DNA from: Limnothrix sp. CACIAM 69d
GTDB taxonomy: Bacteria > Cyanobacteriota > Cyanobacteriia > CACIAM-69d
Length of the DNA: 64,000 nt
NCBI GenBank assembly: GCA_001913845.2
Contig: MKGP02000088.1
Span: 142,157-206,156, forward strand
Reading direction: 5' to 3'
The position numbers and the translations under genes were made by a program. The notes below the pieces were generated by a model. It saw only the letters and a program-made list of their open reading frames with translations, did not search any database and was not told the DNA's origin. Position 1 is the stretch's first letter. The number at the start of each line of letters is the position of its first letter. Shown here piece by piece: positions 26,695 through 34,801 of this stretch.

Positions 26695-28584
26695 CTAATC
26701 GTCCGGATCAGTCGGCGGTTGGTGGTTCGCAAAGGCACGCCGATCGACCCGGAATAATTGATAGGAACCAGCGGCGGCGATCGGTTGACCCACTTGGTCT
26801 AAACCGGTTTCCGCCAATTTTTTGCGATCGCCCAGCAACAACACCGTGGCAGGTTTGGGGTTGGGATTAATCTTGAGGGCTTCCCGCTCTCCTTCAATTA
26901 ACGGAGTCGCCCGTTGGGAGAAGTTAACGATTTGCTGGGTGTAGAACACCACACTCGGTTTGGCAAACCCCACCATCATCAACTCTTCCTCCGGTTGCCG
27001 TACCCGAATTACGTCCGCCGACAGGATCCGCAGGGGCAATTGACGTTGGGAATCGAGGGCAAAAGTTACCGGCACGATCGTACCCACAAAAAACAGCACA
27101 CCACCGACCCACATGAGCAGCCACAGCCAGCGATAGCGCCGCCGGTAAATCACCACCACACTGAGGACAGCGGTGATTGCCCAATCGATCGCCCCCCGCG
27201 TAATGGCTCCGGATTCGATCAACACCTCCCGAATTCGGGGCATGGTCGGGTCTTTGATTAACGGGAGCCAGAGGTTTTGGGCACTGAGGGCGATCGCTAA
27301 AATGCCCATCACAATCACGGCGGCGATCGCGCTGCGGTGGAATCCCGGTGAAACCAGATCTTCCGTGGCGATCGGCGGTTCGCTCAAACCCGGTCGCGGC
27401 ATCGATCGGCGCGGCGCAAGATCACCACTCAGCAAGTCCCGCCACAGCAGCGCCACCAGCAACCCGCCGGCCGGCATCAAGGGCACAACGTAGCTAGGCA
27501 ACTTGGTCACCGCGATCGTGAAAAAGCCAAACACGCCCAAAAACCAAGCGCCCGCAAACAGGGGCAGCCGCTCCGATCGCGATCGCCGCAGCCACCATTT
27601 GCGCCGCCAAAGTTCCAGCCGACCCAGGGCGATCGGCAGATACACCGACCAGGGTGCAAAGCCCCAAGCCACCACAATGAAATAGAAAAACCAGGGAGCC
27701 GAATGCTGATTCACCACGCGGGTGAAGCGATCGATGTTGTGGTAGCCAAAGAAGGACTCAACGTAGGCATCCCCATTGGCCAAAATCACCAGCACAAACC
27801 AGGGAATCGACAGCACCGCCACCAGCAGCAAGCCCCACAGCGGCTTTGCTTCCTTCCATAGCTGCTTGAATTCGCCCACATAAAGGGCAAAGGCCAGCAC
27901 AATCCCGCCCGGCAACACCACGCCCACCGGCCCTTTGGTCAGCACCGCTAAGGCCAGCGCCACGTAAAACCCGAGATACCCAAGGCGCTTGACCCGAGGG
28001 CGATCACTGGCATAGCCCCAAAAGAAGGCCAGCAGCGCGATGCTGATACAGCCGGTGAGCAACATATCGGACACGCCGACACGCCCCCAGATGATCATGT
28101 GCGGCGAAAAGGCGATCGTCCCGGCCCCGATCGCCCCCACGATCCAAGGCCGCCAAGGGGCTTGTTGACGCGCCTCGCCAGTCACGGAAAATCGCCAAAG
28201 GGTCGCAAAGCTAAAGCCGATCGTCGCTAGGGCCGCCAACCCCGAGGGCAATCGCACGGCCCACTCATTCACGCCCAGGATTTTGTAGGCGATCGCCGTC
28301 AGCCAATAGATCAGCGGCGGCTTATCGAAGCGCGTGGCTCCGTTGAAATAGGGCGTGATCCAATCGCCGGTGACGGTCATTTGGCGAGCCGCTTCCGAAA
28401 ACATCGGCTCCGTTTCGTCCACAAGCCCCACGCTGCCCGAGTGCCAAAACAGGGCGATCGCCCAAACCAACAACACCCAAGCCAGGCCCAGCCAGCCCCG
28501 CCCCCGATCGTCCAAAGCCGCCAGCCGCTCCATCCAAGAGCGCAACGGCTCCGGCAGCGATCGAGTTAAGCGCAAGTCCAGCAT
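26695..28584 (-). CDS. ArnT/PMT-type membrane glycosyltransferase
   Basis: The 629-residue protein belongs to the GT-C superfamily of polyprenyl-phosphate-sugar-dependent transferases (ArnT, PMT). It has about a dozen membrane helices and the characteristic first periplasmic loop: SVGLVDETEPMFSEAARQM with the acidic pair DE, then GDWITPYFNGATRFDKPPLIYWL. Such enzymes move a sugar from a lipid carrier to a lipid or protein at the outer face of the membrane. The start MLDLRLTR at 28584 is chosen; an ATG at 28674 would overlap the upstream GT2 by 50 bases. It ends the rhamnose-polysaccharide cluster and shares its direction. Sugar and acceptor are unknown. Confidence 0.9.
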   Translation of the reverse strand: MLDLRLTRSLPEPLRSWMERLAALDDRGRGWLGLAWVLLVWAIALFWHSGSVGLVDETEPMFSEAARQMTVTGDWITPYFNGATRFDKPPLIYWLTAIAYKILGVNEWAVRLPSGLAALATIGFSFATLWRFSVTGEARQQAPWRPWIVGAIGAGTIAFSPHMIIWGRVGVSDMLLTGCISIALLAFFWGYASDRPRVKRLGYLGFYVALALAVLTKGPVGVVLPGGIVLAFALYVGEFKQLWKEAKPLWGLLLVAVLSIPWFVLVILANGDAYVESFFGYHNIDRFTRVVNQHSAPWFFYFIVVAWGFAPWSVYLPIALGRLELWRRKWWLRRSRSERLPLFAGAWFLGVFGFFTIAVTKLPSYVVPLMPAGGLLVALLWRDLLSGDLAPRRSMPRPGLSEPPIATEDLVSPGFHRSAIAAVIVMGILAIALSAQNLWLPLIKDPTMPRIREVLIESGAITRGAIDWAITAVLSVVVIYRRRYRWLWLLMWVGGVLFFVGTIVPVTFALDSQRQLPLRILSADVIRVRQPEEELMMVGFAKPSVVFYTQQIVNFSQRATPLIEGEREALKINPNPKPATVLLLGDRKKLAETGLDQVGQPIAAAGSYQLFRVDRRAFANHQPPTDPDD

Positions 28585-28624
28585 AGGGTTCCAAAAAAGT
28601 GGGCCAAGCAAGTCGAGCTTTACT

Positions 28625-29506
28625 TTAGCGCCGCGCGGAGCCGTTGCGTGTAGATCGCCAACTTTGCCAAGCATCAGCCACGCCCTGGAGCTTGGCGCAC
28701 GATCGGGCGGGATGCTGTGGCCACTGGGCGATCGCGCTAATCACAATCCGCGCCAGCCGATAGATCAGTGCCCAACGGCTGCCGTGAATCGACAGGGCCA
28801 ACAGATAGCCCCCGATCGACCAGCGCAATTTCCGCTCCGGCTGGCGACCCGTCACCGTCGAGGTGGCATGGATTACCCGCAGGCTGGGGGCGATCGCCAC
28901 CAAATAGCCTTGGCGGGCGTAGCAGCGGCAAAACTCAAAATCTTCGTAATACAAAAAGAAGCGGTGATCGAACTGGGGTAACTCCCGAAACGCCGCCAGA
29001 TTAATCAACAAACTGCAACCACTCACCCAATCCGTGGGCTGAACTTTGGCAGCGGTGGGGGAATCCTGGGCGCTCGGCTCGATCAGGCCTGATCGCCGAT
29101 CGAACCGGCCGCCGCGAAATTCCGGCCGGCCATCAGGTTGATCGATCGCCGTGCCTAAAATCGCCCAATTGGCTTGGCTTAGGAGCGATCGGGCCGCCGC
29201 CAAGGTTCCCGCCGGTAGCCAAGCATCGGGATTAATCAGCCAGACGATCGCCCCCGGATCGCGATCGGCCACCCAGGCGATCGCCCGATTGCAAGCCCGC
29301 CCAAACCCCAAATTCTCGCCGGTTTCTAGGATCGTGCAATGGGCAAATTCAGTGGGAAACGAGTCGAGCGAGCGATCCTCCGGTGAATTATTCACGATCA
29401 GGATTTGGTAATTCTGGTCGGGGCAATCCTGGGCAAGCGATGGTAATAATTGGGCGATCGCTTCCCCACACCAATAGTTAACAACAACGAAATAAAAAAT
29501 CGGCAT
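28625..29506 (-). CDS. GT2 family glycosyltransferase, rhamnosyltransferase-like
   Basis: A 293-residue family 2 glycosyltransferase with the GT-A fold. It starts directly with the beta strand FVVVNYW, followed by ILIVNNSPED, ENLGFGRACNRAI and the metal-binding block LINPDAWL. VSGCSLLI and FFLYYEDFEFCRC are the conserved acceptor-side motifs seen in WbbL-like rhamnosyltransferases. Placed next to dTDP-rhamnose genes, it is likely to add rhamnose or a related deoxysugar to a polysaccharide on the cytosolic side; that donor is inferred from context. The C-terminal part (about 215-260) has a hydrophobic stretch that could contact the membrane. It precedes the ArnT-type gene by 40 bases. Confidence 0.88.
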   Translation of the reverse strand: MPIFYFVVVNYWCGEAIAQLLPSLAQDCPDQNYQILIVNNSPEDRSLDSFPTEFAHCTILETGENLGFGRACNRAIAWVADRDPGAIVWLINPDAWLPAGTLAAARSLLSQANWAILGTAIDQPDGRPEFRGGRFDRRSGLIEPSAQDSPTAAKVQPTDWVSGCSLLINLAAFRELPQFDHRFFLYYEDFEFCRCYARQGYLVAIAPSLRVIHATSTVTGRQPERKLRWSIGGYLLALSIHGSRWALIYRLARIVISAIAQWPQHPARSCAKLQGVADAWQSWRSTRNGSARR

Positions 29507-29558
29507 TTCGCCCCATCAGAATCACCCCCCAAACACCCGACCATCCAAGAACCAAAGA

Positions 29559-29578
29559 CAAGGGGTTTAAACCCCTTG
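29559..29578. repeat. 20-bp palindromic repeat, variant with TTTAAA centre
   Basis: CAAGGGGTTTAAACCCCTTG: both arms changed together relative to the usual sequence, so the palindrome is kept. It is one of two copies in the spacer between the RmlA-like and GT2 genes. Confidence 0.88.
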
Positions 29579-29600
29579 CCCCAATTGCTGGCAACTAAGA

Positions 29601-29620
29601 CAAGGGGCTTAAGCCCCTTG
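29601..29620. repeat. 20-bp palindromic repeat, perfect copy
   Basis: CAAGGGGCTTAAGCCCCTTG, 42 bases from the preceding variant copy. Both are preceded by AAGA or AAAGA. Confidence 0.9.
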
Positions 29621-29640
29621 CCCCAGAGGCCGCAATCATC

Positions 29641-30714
29641 CTAGGTCAATTCGATATGGGAGTCGTCGCCGATCATGAAACGCAGGGCTTTCGGGCGTTT
29701 TGGACCCACATGGAGTTTCACCCGTTGACCGATCACGCTATCAATAATCCGCTCCGTTACGCCGACAATTTCTGCTCCTTCCAAGACCACACTGTGATCT
29801 AAATCCACATCCACCAAATGGGCGCGATCGCTGATGCTGCTGTAGGGGCCAATGTAGCAATTCTCGATCGTGCAATTCTCGCCAATCACCGCCGGGCCGC
29901 GCACCGTGGAATTGACGACCTTTGAGCCTTTACCAATTTCCACCCGCCCGATAATTTTGCTCGATTCATCAACCTCGCCGTAGTTCCAAGGCTGCAAATC
30001 GGTGTCAAGAATAATCCGGTTGGTTTCTAGCAAATCATCCTTTTTACCGGTGTCCAACCACCAGCCTTCTAGGGTGCAAGCCTCAACGGTTTTGCCCGTA
30101 TCAATTAGCTTTTGAATTGCATCGACAATTTCCAATTCGCCCCGGGCTGAGGGTTGAATTTGGGCGATCGCCTCATGAATCACCGGCTGAAAGAAATAGA
30201 TCCCGACCATTGCCAAATTGGAAGGAGGATTTTTCGGTTTTTCCACCAAGCGAATCACCCGACCGGCTGCGTCCACTTCCGCCACCCCAAAAGCACGCGG
30301 ATCGGGCACTTCTCGCAAAATGATCACCGAATCCACAGCGGGCTTTTTAAATTGGTCAATAAACTGCCCCAAATCCGCTTGGATGACGTTATCGCCCAAA
30401 TACATGATGAATGGCGAGTTTCCAAGGAATTCTTGCCCCACGGAAACTGCGTGGGCTAGACCCGATGGATGCTCTTGCAAAATATAGGTAATTTTTGCGC
30501 CAAACCGACTGCCATCGCCGGTTTTTTCGCGCACTTCGTCGCCGGTTTCCGGGCTGATAATAATCCCAATATCGGTAATGCCTGCCGCCACAATTCGCTC
30601 GATGCCATACCAAAGAATCGGCTTGTTGGCCACCGGCACGAGCTGTTTTGCACCCGTATAGGTCAGGGGTCGCAGGCGGGTTCCTTTGCCACCCGAAAGA
30701 ATCAAGGCTTTCAT
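29641..30714 (-). CDS. Glucose-1-phosphate thymidylyltransferase, long form
   Basis: RmlA-type enzymes make dTDP-glucose from dTTP and glucose-1-phosphate. The N-terminal nucleotidyltransferase domain has LILSGGKGTRLRPLTYTGAKQLVPVANKP, the nucleotide-binding signature, and MYLGDNVI for metal binding. At 357 residues this is the long form: after about residue 240 there is a left-handed beta-helix (IGRVEIGKGSKVVNSTVRGPAVIGENCTIENCYIG), which the classic 290-residue RmlA lacks. Long forms are known in antibiotic deoxysugar pathways and many cyanobacteria. It neighbours rmlD and rmlC, so dTDP-L-rhamnose synthesis is the natural role; rmlB is not in the window. ATG at 30714 is the only sensible start. 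Confidence 0.93.
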   Translation of the reverse strand: MKALILSGGKGTRLRPLTYTGAKQLVPVANKPILWYGIERIVAAGITDIGIIISPETGDEVREKTGDGSRFGAKITYILQEHPSGLAHAVSVGQEFLGNSPFIMYLGDNVIQADLGQFIDQFKKPAVDSVIILREVPDPRAFGVAEVDAAGRVIRLVEKPKNPPSNLAMVGIYFFQPVIHEAIAQIQPSARGELEIVDAIQKLIDTGKTVEACTLEGWWLDTGKKDDLLETNRIILDTDLQPWNYGEVDESSKIIGRVEIGKGSKVVNSTVRGPAVIGENCTIENCYIGPYSSISDRAHLVDVDLDHSVVLEGAEIVGVTERIIDSVIGQRVKLHVGPKRPKALRFMIGDDSHIELT

Positions 30715-30765
30715 ATTATTAACTCGCTGCGATCGCGGTTGAGTAATCGTTTAATCGTTGGGGGG

Positions 30766-30785
30766 GAAGGGGCTTAAGCCCCTTG
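30766..30785. repeat. 20-bp palindromic repeat, near-perfect copy
   Basis: GAAGGGGCTTAAGCCCCTTG, one base off the consensus at the first position. It lies between rmlD and the RmlA-like gene. Confidence 0.88.
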
Positions 30786-30808
30786 TCTGGGCTTGTCGAG
30801 GTAAATCA

Positions 30809-30892
30809 GTAGGGTGGGTTGAGCCTTGCGAAACCCAACAGGATTCTTGCAAGGTCTGCGGGTGTTGGGTTTCGTTCCTCAACCCAACCTAC
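30809..30892. repeat. 84-bp inverted-repeat element (GTAGGGTGGGTTGAG type)
   Basis: Ends are inverted: GTAGGGTGGGTTGAG and CTCAACCCAACCTAC. Inner arms are inverted too: CGAAACCCAACA and TGTTGGGTTTCG. This repeat is familiar from many cyanobacterial genomes and can fold into a long hairpin. It sits just beyond the rmlD stop codon. Confidence 0.85.
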
Positions 30893-30915
30893 AAGGCTGG
30901 GATTGGGGGAGCAAT

Positions 30916-31794
30916 TTAGCGGTTCAGCAGTTCTGGCAGCATTTTGCGGAGGCTGGCCCGCCAATGGGGAGCCGGGCTACCGAGCAACGCCGCCAACTTG
31001 CCGCCCCACAGCACCGAATAGGATGGGCGCTGGGCCGGGGTTGGGTAATCCTCCGTGGAGATCGGGACGATCCGTTCCACCGCAAGTTCCAACCCCAGGG
31101 CGCGGGCCTCTTCGATGATCGCCACGGCAAAGTCATACCAGCTCACGGCCCCGCTGTTGGTGTAGTGGTAGACCCCGGCGGTGTCGGCATCTAGGCGGCC
31201 GGCGAGCTGCCCGATCGCCCCGGCCAAGTCCCGCGTCCAGGTGGGCGAACCGATTTGATCCGCCACCACCCGCAACTCCGGGCGATCGGTTGCCAGCCGA
31301 ATCATCGTTTTCACAAAGTTGCCGGTTTTGCCTGCGCCATAGACCCAAGCGGTGCGGACGATCGCGCTCTGGGCTGGGGCTGTGGCCAAAATCGCCGTTT
31401 CCCCCGCCAGCTTCGATCGCCCGTAGCTGCCCAGCGGATCGGTGGGGTCGGTTTCCCGGTAGGGTCGCCCCTGTTGCCCGTTGAACACATAGTCGGTGGA
31501 CACATGGATCAGCCGCCCGCCCAAGTCCTTAGCCGCTTGGGCCAAAATCCCGGGAGCCTTGCCGTTGACGGCCATGGCCAAATCGGCTTCGGTTTCCGCC
31601 TTGTCCACGGCCGTGTAGGCGGCGGCGTTCACGATCAAATCCGGCTGGAGCGCCATCACTTGGTCGTAGAGCTGGTCGGTGTCGGCCAGGTTGACCCGAT
31701 CGCGCCCGGCCGCCGTCAGCTCCCCGATCACCCCCAAAACCGGTTGCAGGGCCTCGCCCAACTGCCCCTGTGCGCCCGTCAATAAAATCCGCAT
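30916..31794 (-). CDS. rfbD: dTDP-4-dehydrorhamnose reductase
   Basis: RmlD catalyses the last step of dTDP-L-rhamnose synthesis, reducing dTDP-4-keto-L-rhamnose with NADPH. The 292-residue protein starts MRILLTGAQGQLG with the Rossmann motif GxxGxxG, has NAAAYTAVDKAE, and the catalytic STDYVFNG followed by YGRSKLAGE (Tyr-x3-Lys). The start at 31794 is preferred; a longer frame from 31839 would overlap the end of rfbC by 20 bases. It follows rfbC at 25 bases and is in one operon with it. Assignment is firm. Confidence 0.95.
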   Translation of the reverse strand: MRILLTGAQGQLGEALQPVLGVIGELTAAGRDRVNLADTDQLYDQVMALQPDLIVNAAAYTAVDKAETEADLAMAVNGKAPGILAQAAKDLGGRLIHVSTDYVFNGQQGRPYRETDPTDPLGSYGRSKLAGETAILATAPAQSAIVRTAWVYGAGKTGNFVKTMIRLATDRPELRVVADQIGSPTWTRDLAGAIGQLAGRLDADTAGVYHYTNSGAVSWYDFAVAIIEEARALGLELAVERIVPISTEDYPTPAQRPSYSVLWGGKLAALLGSPAPHWRASLRKMLPELLNR

Positions 31795-31819
31795 GGTTCC
31801 GCGATCCTCAAATTTGCCC

Positions 31820-32377
31820 CTAGATTTGCCCGTATTCAAACAGATCCGCTTCCGCCAAGGGCTTGGCCGCCTGGTCTTTGCCCGACAGGATCGGTTCCCC
31901 GTCCAGATTCCAGGCGATGTTGATTTGCGGATCGTTCCAGAGAATCGAGCGATCGCCCGCTGGGCAATAGAAATCCGTCGCCTTGTAGAGCAATTCCGCC
32001 GTTTCCGTCAGGGTGACAAATCCATGGGCAAATCCCGCTGGAATCCAGAGTTGGCGCTTGTTTTCGGCACTCAGCTCGTAGCCCACCCATTGACCGAAAG
32101 TGGGCGAGCCGCGCCGAATATCCACCGCCACATCAAAAATCGCCCCGGCTCCGGCCCGTACCAATTTGCCCTGGGGCTGTTGCACCTGGTAGTGCAGGCC
32201 GCGCAGCACGTTTTTCACGGACTTGGAATGGTTGTCCTGCACAAAGGTCACATCCAGTCTGGTTTTGTCGGCAAAGGTGCGACTGTTGAAGCTTTCATAA
32301 AAAAAGCCGCGATCGTCTCCAAAAACCGTCGGCTCAATCAGCAATACATCGGGAATGTCGGTCGGCGTGACGTTCAT
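31820..32377 (-). CDS. rfbC: dTDP-4-dehydrorhamnose 3,5-epimerase
   Basis: RmlC epimerises dTDP-4-keto-6-deoxyglucose at C3 and C5. The 185-residue cupin has FGDDRGFFYESFN, VQDNHSKSVKNVLRGLHYQ with the catalytic His in RGLHYQ, VAVDIRRGSPTFG with the catalytic-site Asp, and PAGFAHGFVTL. Length is typical. It is the first gene of the rmlC-rmlD pair. A 14-bp tandem array lies directly upstream and may affect its promoter. Confidence 0.96.
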   Translation of the reverse strand: MNVTPTDIPDVLLIEPTVFGDDRGFFYESFNSRTFADKTRLDVTFVQDNHSKSVKNVLRGLHYQVQQPQGKLVRAGAGAIFDVAVDIRRGSPTFGQWVGYELSAENKRQLWIPAGFAHGFVTLTETAELLYKATDFYCPAGDRSILWNDPQINIAWNLDGEPILSGKDQAAKPLAEADLFEYGQI

Positions 32378-32455
32378 GGCGCTGGGGATCGCTCAAAACC
32401 GGCCTGAGACTACCACAGACCGGCAACAGAACCGATCGCAAATTGCGAGCGATTG

Positions 32456-32581
32456 ACTCTGGACGGTTAATTCTGGGCAGCAAATTCTGAGCCGCTGATT
32501 CTGGGCGGCTAATTCTGGGCGGCTAATTCTGAGTCGCTGATTTTGAGCCGCTGATTTTGAGTTGCTAATTTTGACCGATGG
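32456..32581. repeat. 14-bp tandem repeat array, about 9 units
   Basis: Units of ATTCTGRGCCGCTR run head to tail from ACTCTGGACGGTTA at 32456 to a partial unit ending at 32581; two neighbouring units (32498-32525) are identical. Lying between rfbC and the diguanylate cyclase gene, it is non-coding: 14 is not a multiple of three, so any frame shifts each unit. Confidence 0.9.
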
Positions 32582-32629
32582 ATGCCCAGGCATCGCAGCA
32601 CCCAGCCTTTGGCAACTGGTTAGCCGGCC

Positions 32630-33754
32630 CTAACTCTCCAAGAGATAGCGCTTGCAATAGGTATTGCGTCCTTGCTGTTTGGCTTCGTAGAGGGCCGCAT
32701 CGGCAGCGGCGATCAGATTTTGGGGAGTATTGCCCATTTTGGGAAACTGACAGGCCAGGCCCAAACTGATCGTCACCCAGGGGCTAGCTTCCGATCGCTC
32801 GTGGGGAATTTTTAAATTCTCGATCGCCCGCCGCAGCCGATCAATCACATCCACTGCCATCGTCAAGTCCGTGTCCGGCAACAGAATCGCGAACTCTTCC
32901 CCTCCATAGCGAGCCACCAAATCCGTCGCCCGGCGTGTGCCATCCTGCAAGGTGCGGGCCACTTGAATCAAGCAATCGTCTCCCGCTTGATGACCGTAAT
33001 GGTCGTTAAAGCGCTTGAAATAGTCCACATCGCAGAGCACCAACGACATTGGACGATGATCCTGGGCCAGGCGTTGCCACTCGCGATTAATCGTGGTGTC
33101 AAAGCAACGTCGGTTGGCTACCTGCGTCAGACCGTCGCTGGTGGCCAGGCGCTCCAGTTCCAAATTCACCGTCAACAGCGTGGCTTCCACCCGCTGCCGT
33201 TCCGCCACCTCCCGCTCCAATTCTTCGTTTTTGGCGCGTAACTGCCGGGTCAAGTCCAAAAGCCGCAATTGCAGCTCAATACGGGCCAAGACTTCTTCTT
33301 TTTGAAAGGGCTTGATGATGTAGTCCACTGCGCCCAGTTCCAGCCCTTCGAGCTTGCTGGACAAGTCCGAAAGGCCCGTCATGAAGATCACGGGCACATC
33401 CCAGTCAGGATAAAGGGTTTGCAAAGCGCGATAGGTCTCAAACCCGTTCAGCTTTGGCATCACCACATCCATCAAAATCAGGTCAGGATGATCCTTCGGT
33501 GGCACATTTTGCAGATATTCAAGGGCCAGTTGACCGTTTTCAACACTTTGAATGCGAAATTTCTTGAAGCGCATCAGGTAGCGCCGCAACAGATCCACGT
33601 TGTCGGGAGTGTCGTCAACGATCAACAGTGAGTAGTGTTTGCGGCTGGACTCCATGTCTGGCGATGCGATCGGGTGGGAGAGAGGACTGGATGAGAGAGA
33701 TGGGTAACTGGCCGCAACATTGGCATCGGTGCGGGCGGTGATCGAATTGCGCAT
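32630..33754 (-). CDS. Response regulator with GGDEF output (diguanylate cyclase)
   Basis: The protein has a receiver domain (about residues 42-160) followed by a coiled linker and a GGDEF domain (about 215-370). The receiver keeps LIVDD, the phospho-acceptor Asp in LILMDVVMPKLNG, and the Lys of IIKPFQ. The cyclase site is RYGGEEF, an active-type sequence, and RATD five residues before it matches the RxxD inhibitory site that senses cyclic di-GMP. It should therefore make c-di-GMP when phosphorylated, with product feedback. Two starts are possible: ATG at 33754 (374 residues, with a Ser-rich N-terminus) or ATG at 33655 just before the receiver. No histidine kinase lies next to it. Confidence 0.93.
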   Translation of the reverse strand: MRNSITARTDANVAASYPSLSSSPLSHPIASPDMESSRKHYSLLIVDDTPDNVDLLRRYLMRFKKFRIQSVENGQLALEYLQNVPPKDHPDLILMDVVMPKLNGFETYRALQTLYPDWDVPVIFMTGLSDLSSKLEGLELGAVDYIIKPFQKEEVLARIELQLRLLDLTRQLRAKNEELEREVAERQRVEATLLTVNLELERLATSDGLTQVANRRCFDTTINREWQRLAQDHRPMSLVLCDVDYFKRFNDHYGHQAGDDCLIQVARTLQDGTRRATDLVARYGGEEFAILLPDTDLTMAVDVIDRLRRAIENLKIPHERSEASPWVTISLGLACQFPKMGNTPQNLIAAADAALYEAKQQGRNTYCKRYLLES

Positions 33755-34801
33755 TCTGACAGGTGATCCTCACTCAGCACGACTGGATTCTGCTGCACTG
33801 GAGTGATGCAACTAGGGGGGGCGATTCACCCCGCTTCAGCACTCCAGAGCGCTGTTGGTTACCCCCTAACTCAAACTCCTGAATAGCACTATTTTTGGCA
33901 ATCGATCGCGTTTCGGAAGCGATCGCGGTCAATGGACAAGAATGATATGCACCAAGAGACAACTAGCTCCGATGGGTGATGAGCGCACTGGGATTGGGAT
34001 CCATGGGCTAAGGACTAGTGGTGATCGATGCTGAAAAATTTCTAACCCCCCAAATTCCTAAGACCTAAAGCACTAGTGGTTGATATCAGTCGGGTTGCAG
34101 GTGGAGTTTGTTGAATCTTTCATCCTGCTTCATCAACTTTCAGGTCAAATTTCCCTCAACTAAGTCAGGTTGGCTGGATCAAGCGGCGGCAACAATCGAA
34201 ACAATAATCGGAAATTGATTGTAAAAAATGACACAACCAGGCCCCGGGAGAGACCTAAAGACACCCTAGGTTTAGCCATGGCAATTTCGGTTCCCCAACC
34301 CAAAATCGAGGACGCACGATCGGAATCGGGGCGATCGAAATTGGGAGATCAGTCAACAGTTACAACGTGAGCAAGGGATAGGCAGAAACCATCAATTGTT
34401 GATCTTCGGTTGGGTTGGGAACTTCTGAAGGTATCCTTGCCCACCCCAAGTACCTAATGGTTTGCTAACGGCCTTTTGGGATTTAGCTTACCCATTAGAA
34501 GTTGAGAGGTTTCAAACTATCCCGAACTCAGGTGAATTCAGCACAGGAACTTAGGCCACATCGGAGTTCTATTGCACCCAATAGCACCCAATGAAGCCCA
34601 ATGCAGCCAAGACTGAAGTTGAATGTTTTATCTTGCTCATGCTAACGAATACGAGTCAATACTCGCCAACCCTTGCACATCGTGCCCCCATATGGCCTTT
34701 CGGTTGGGGGAGCTGCGCATTGGCGAAACACCCCTTGGGCTATGCCTGGCGCTGATTCAGGGATTAACAGCAAGTTCGGGAATGGCGAGGTTTACCAGGA
34801 C
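33755..34801. other. 1.05-kb spacer without a recognisable gene
   Basis: The longest empty stretch in the window. Short frames (for example 34170-34370 and 34623-34805) lack ribosome binding sites and recognisable content. A motif containing ACTAGTGGT occurs twice (about 34014-34022 and 34071-34079). It may be the remains of decayed genes; I see no RNA gene. Confidence 0.6.

Noticed and set aside
32456..32581. CRISPR array
   Set aside because: Units of 14 bp follow each other without spacers, so it is a plain tandem repeat.
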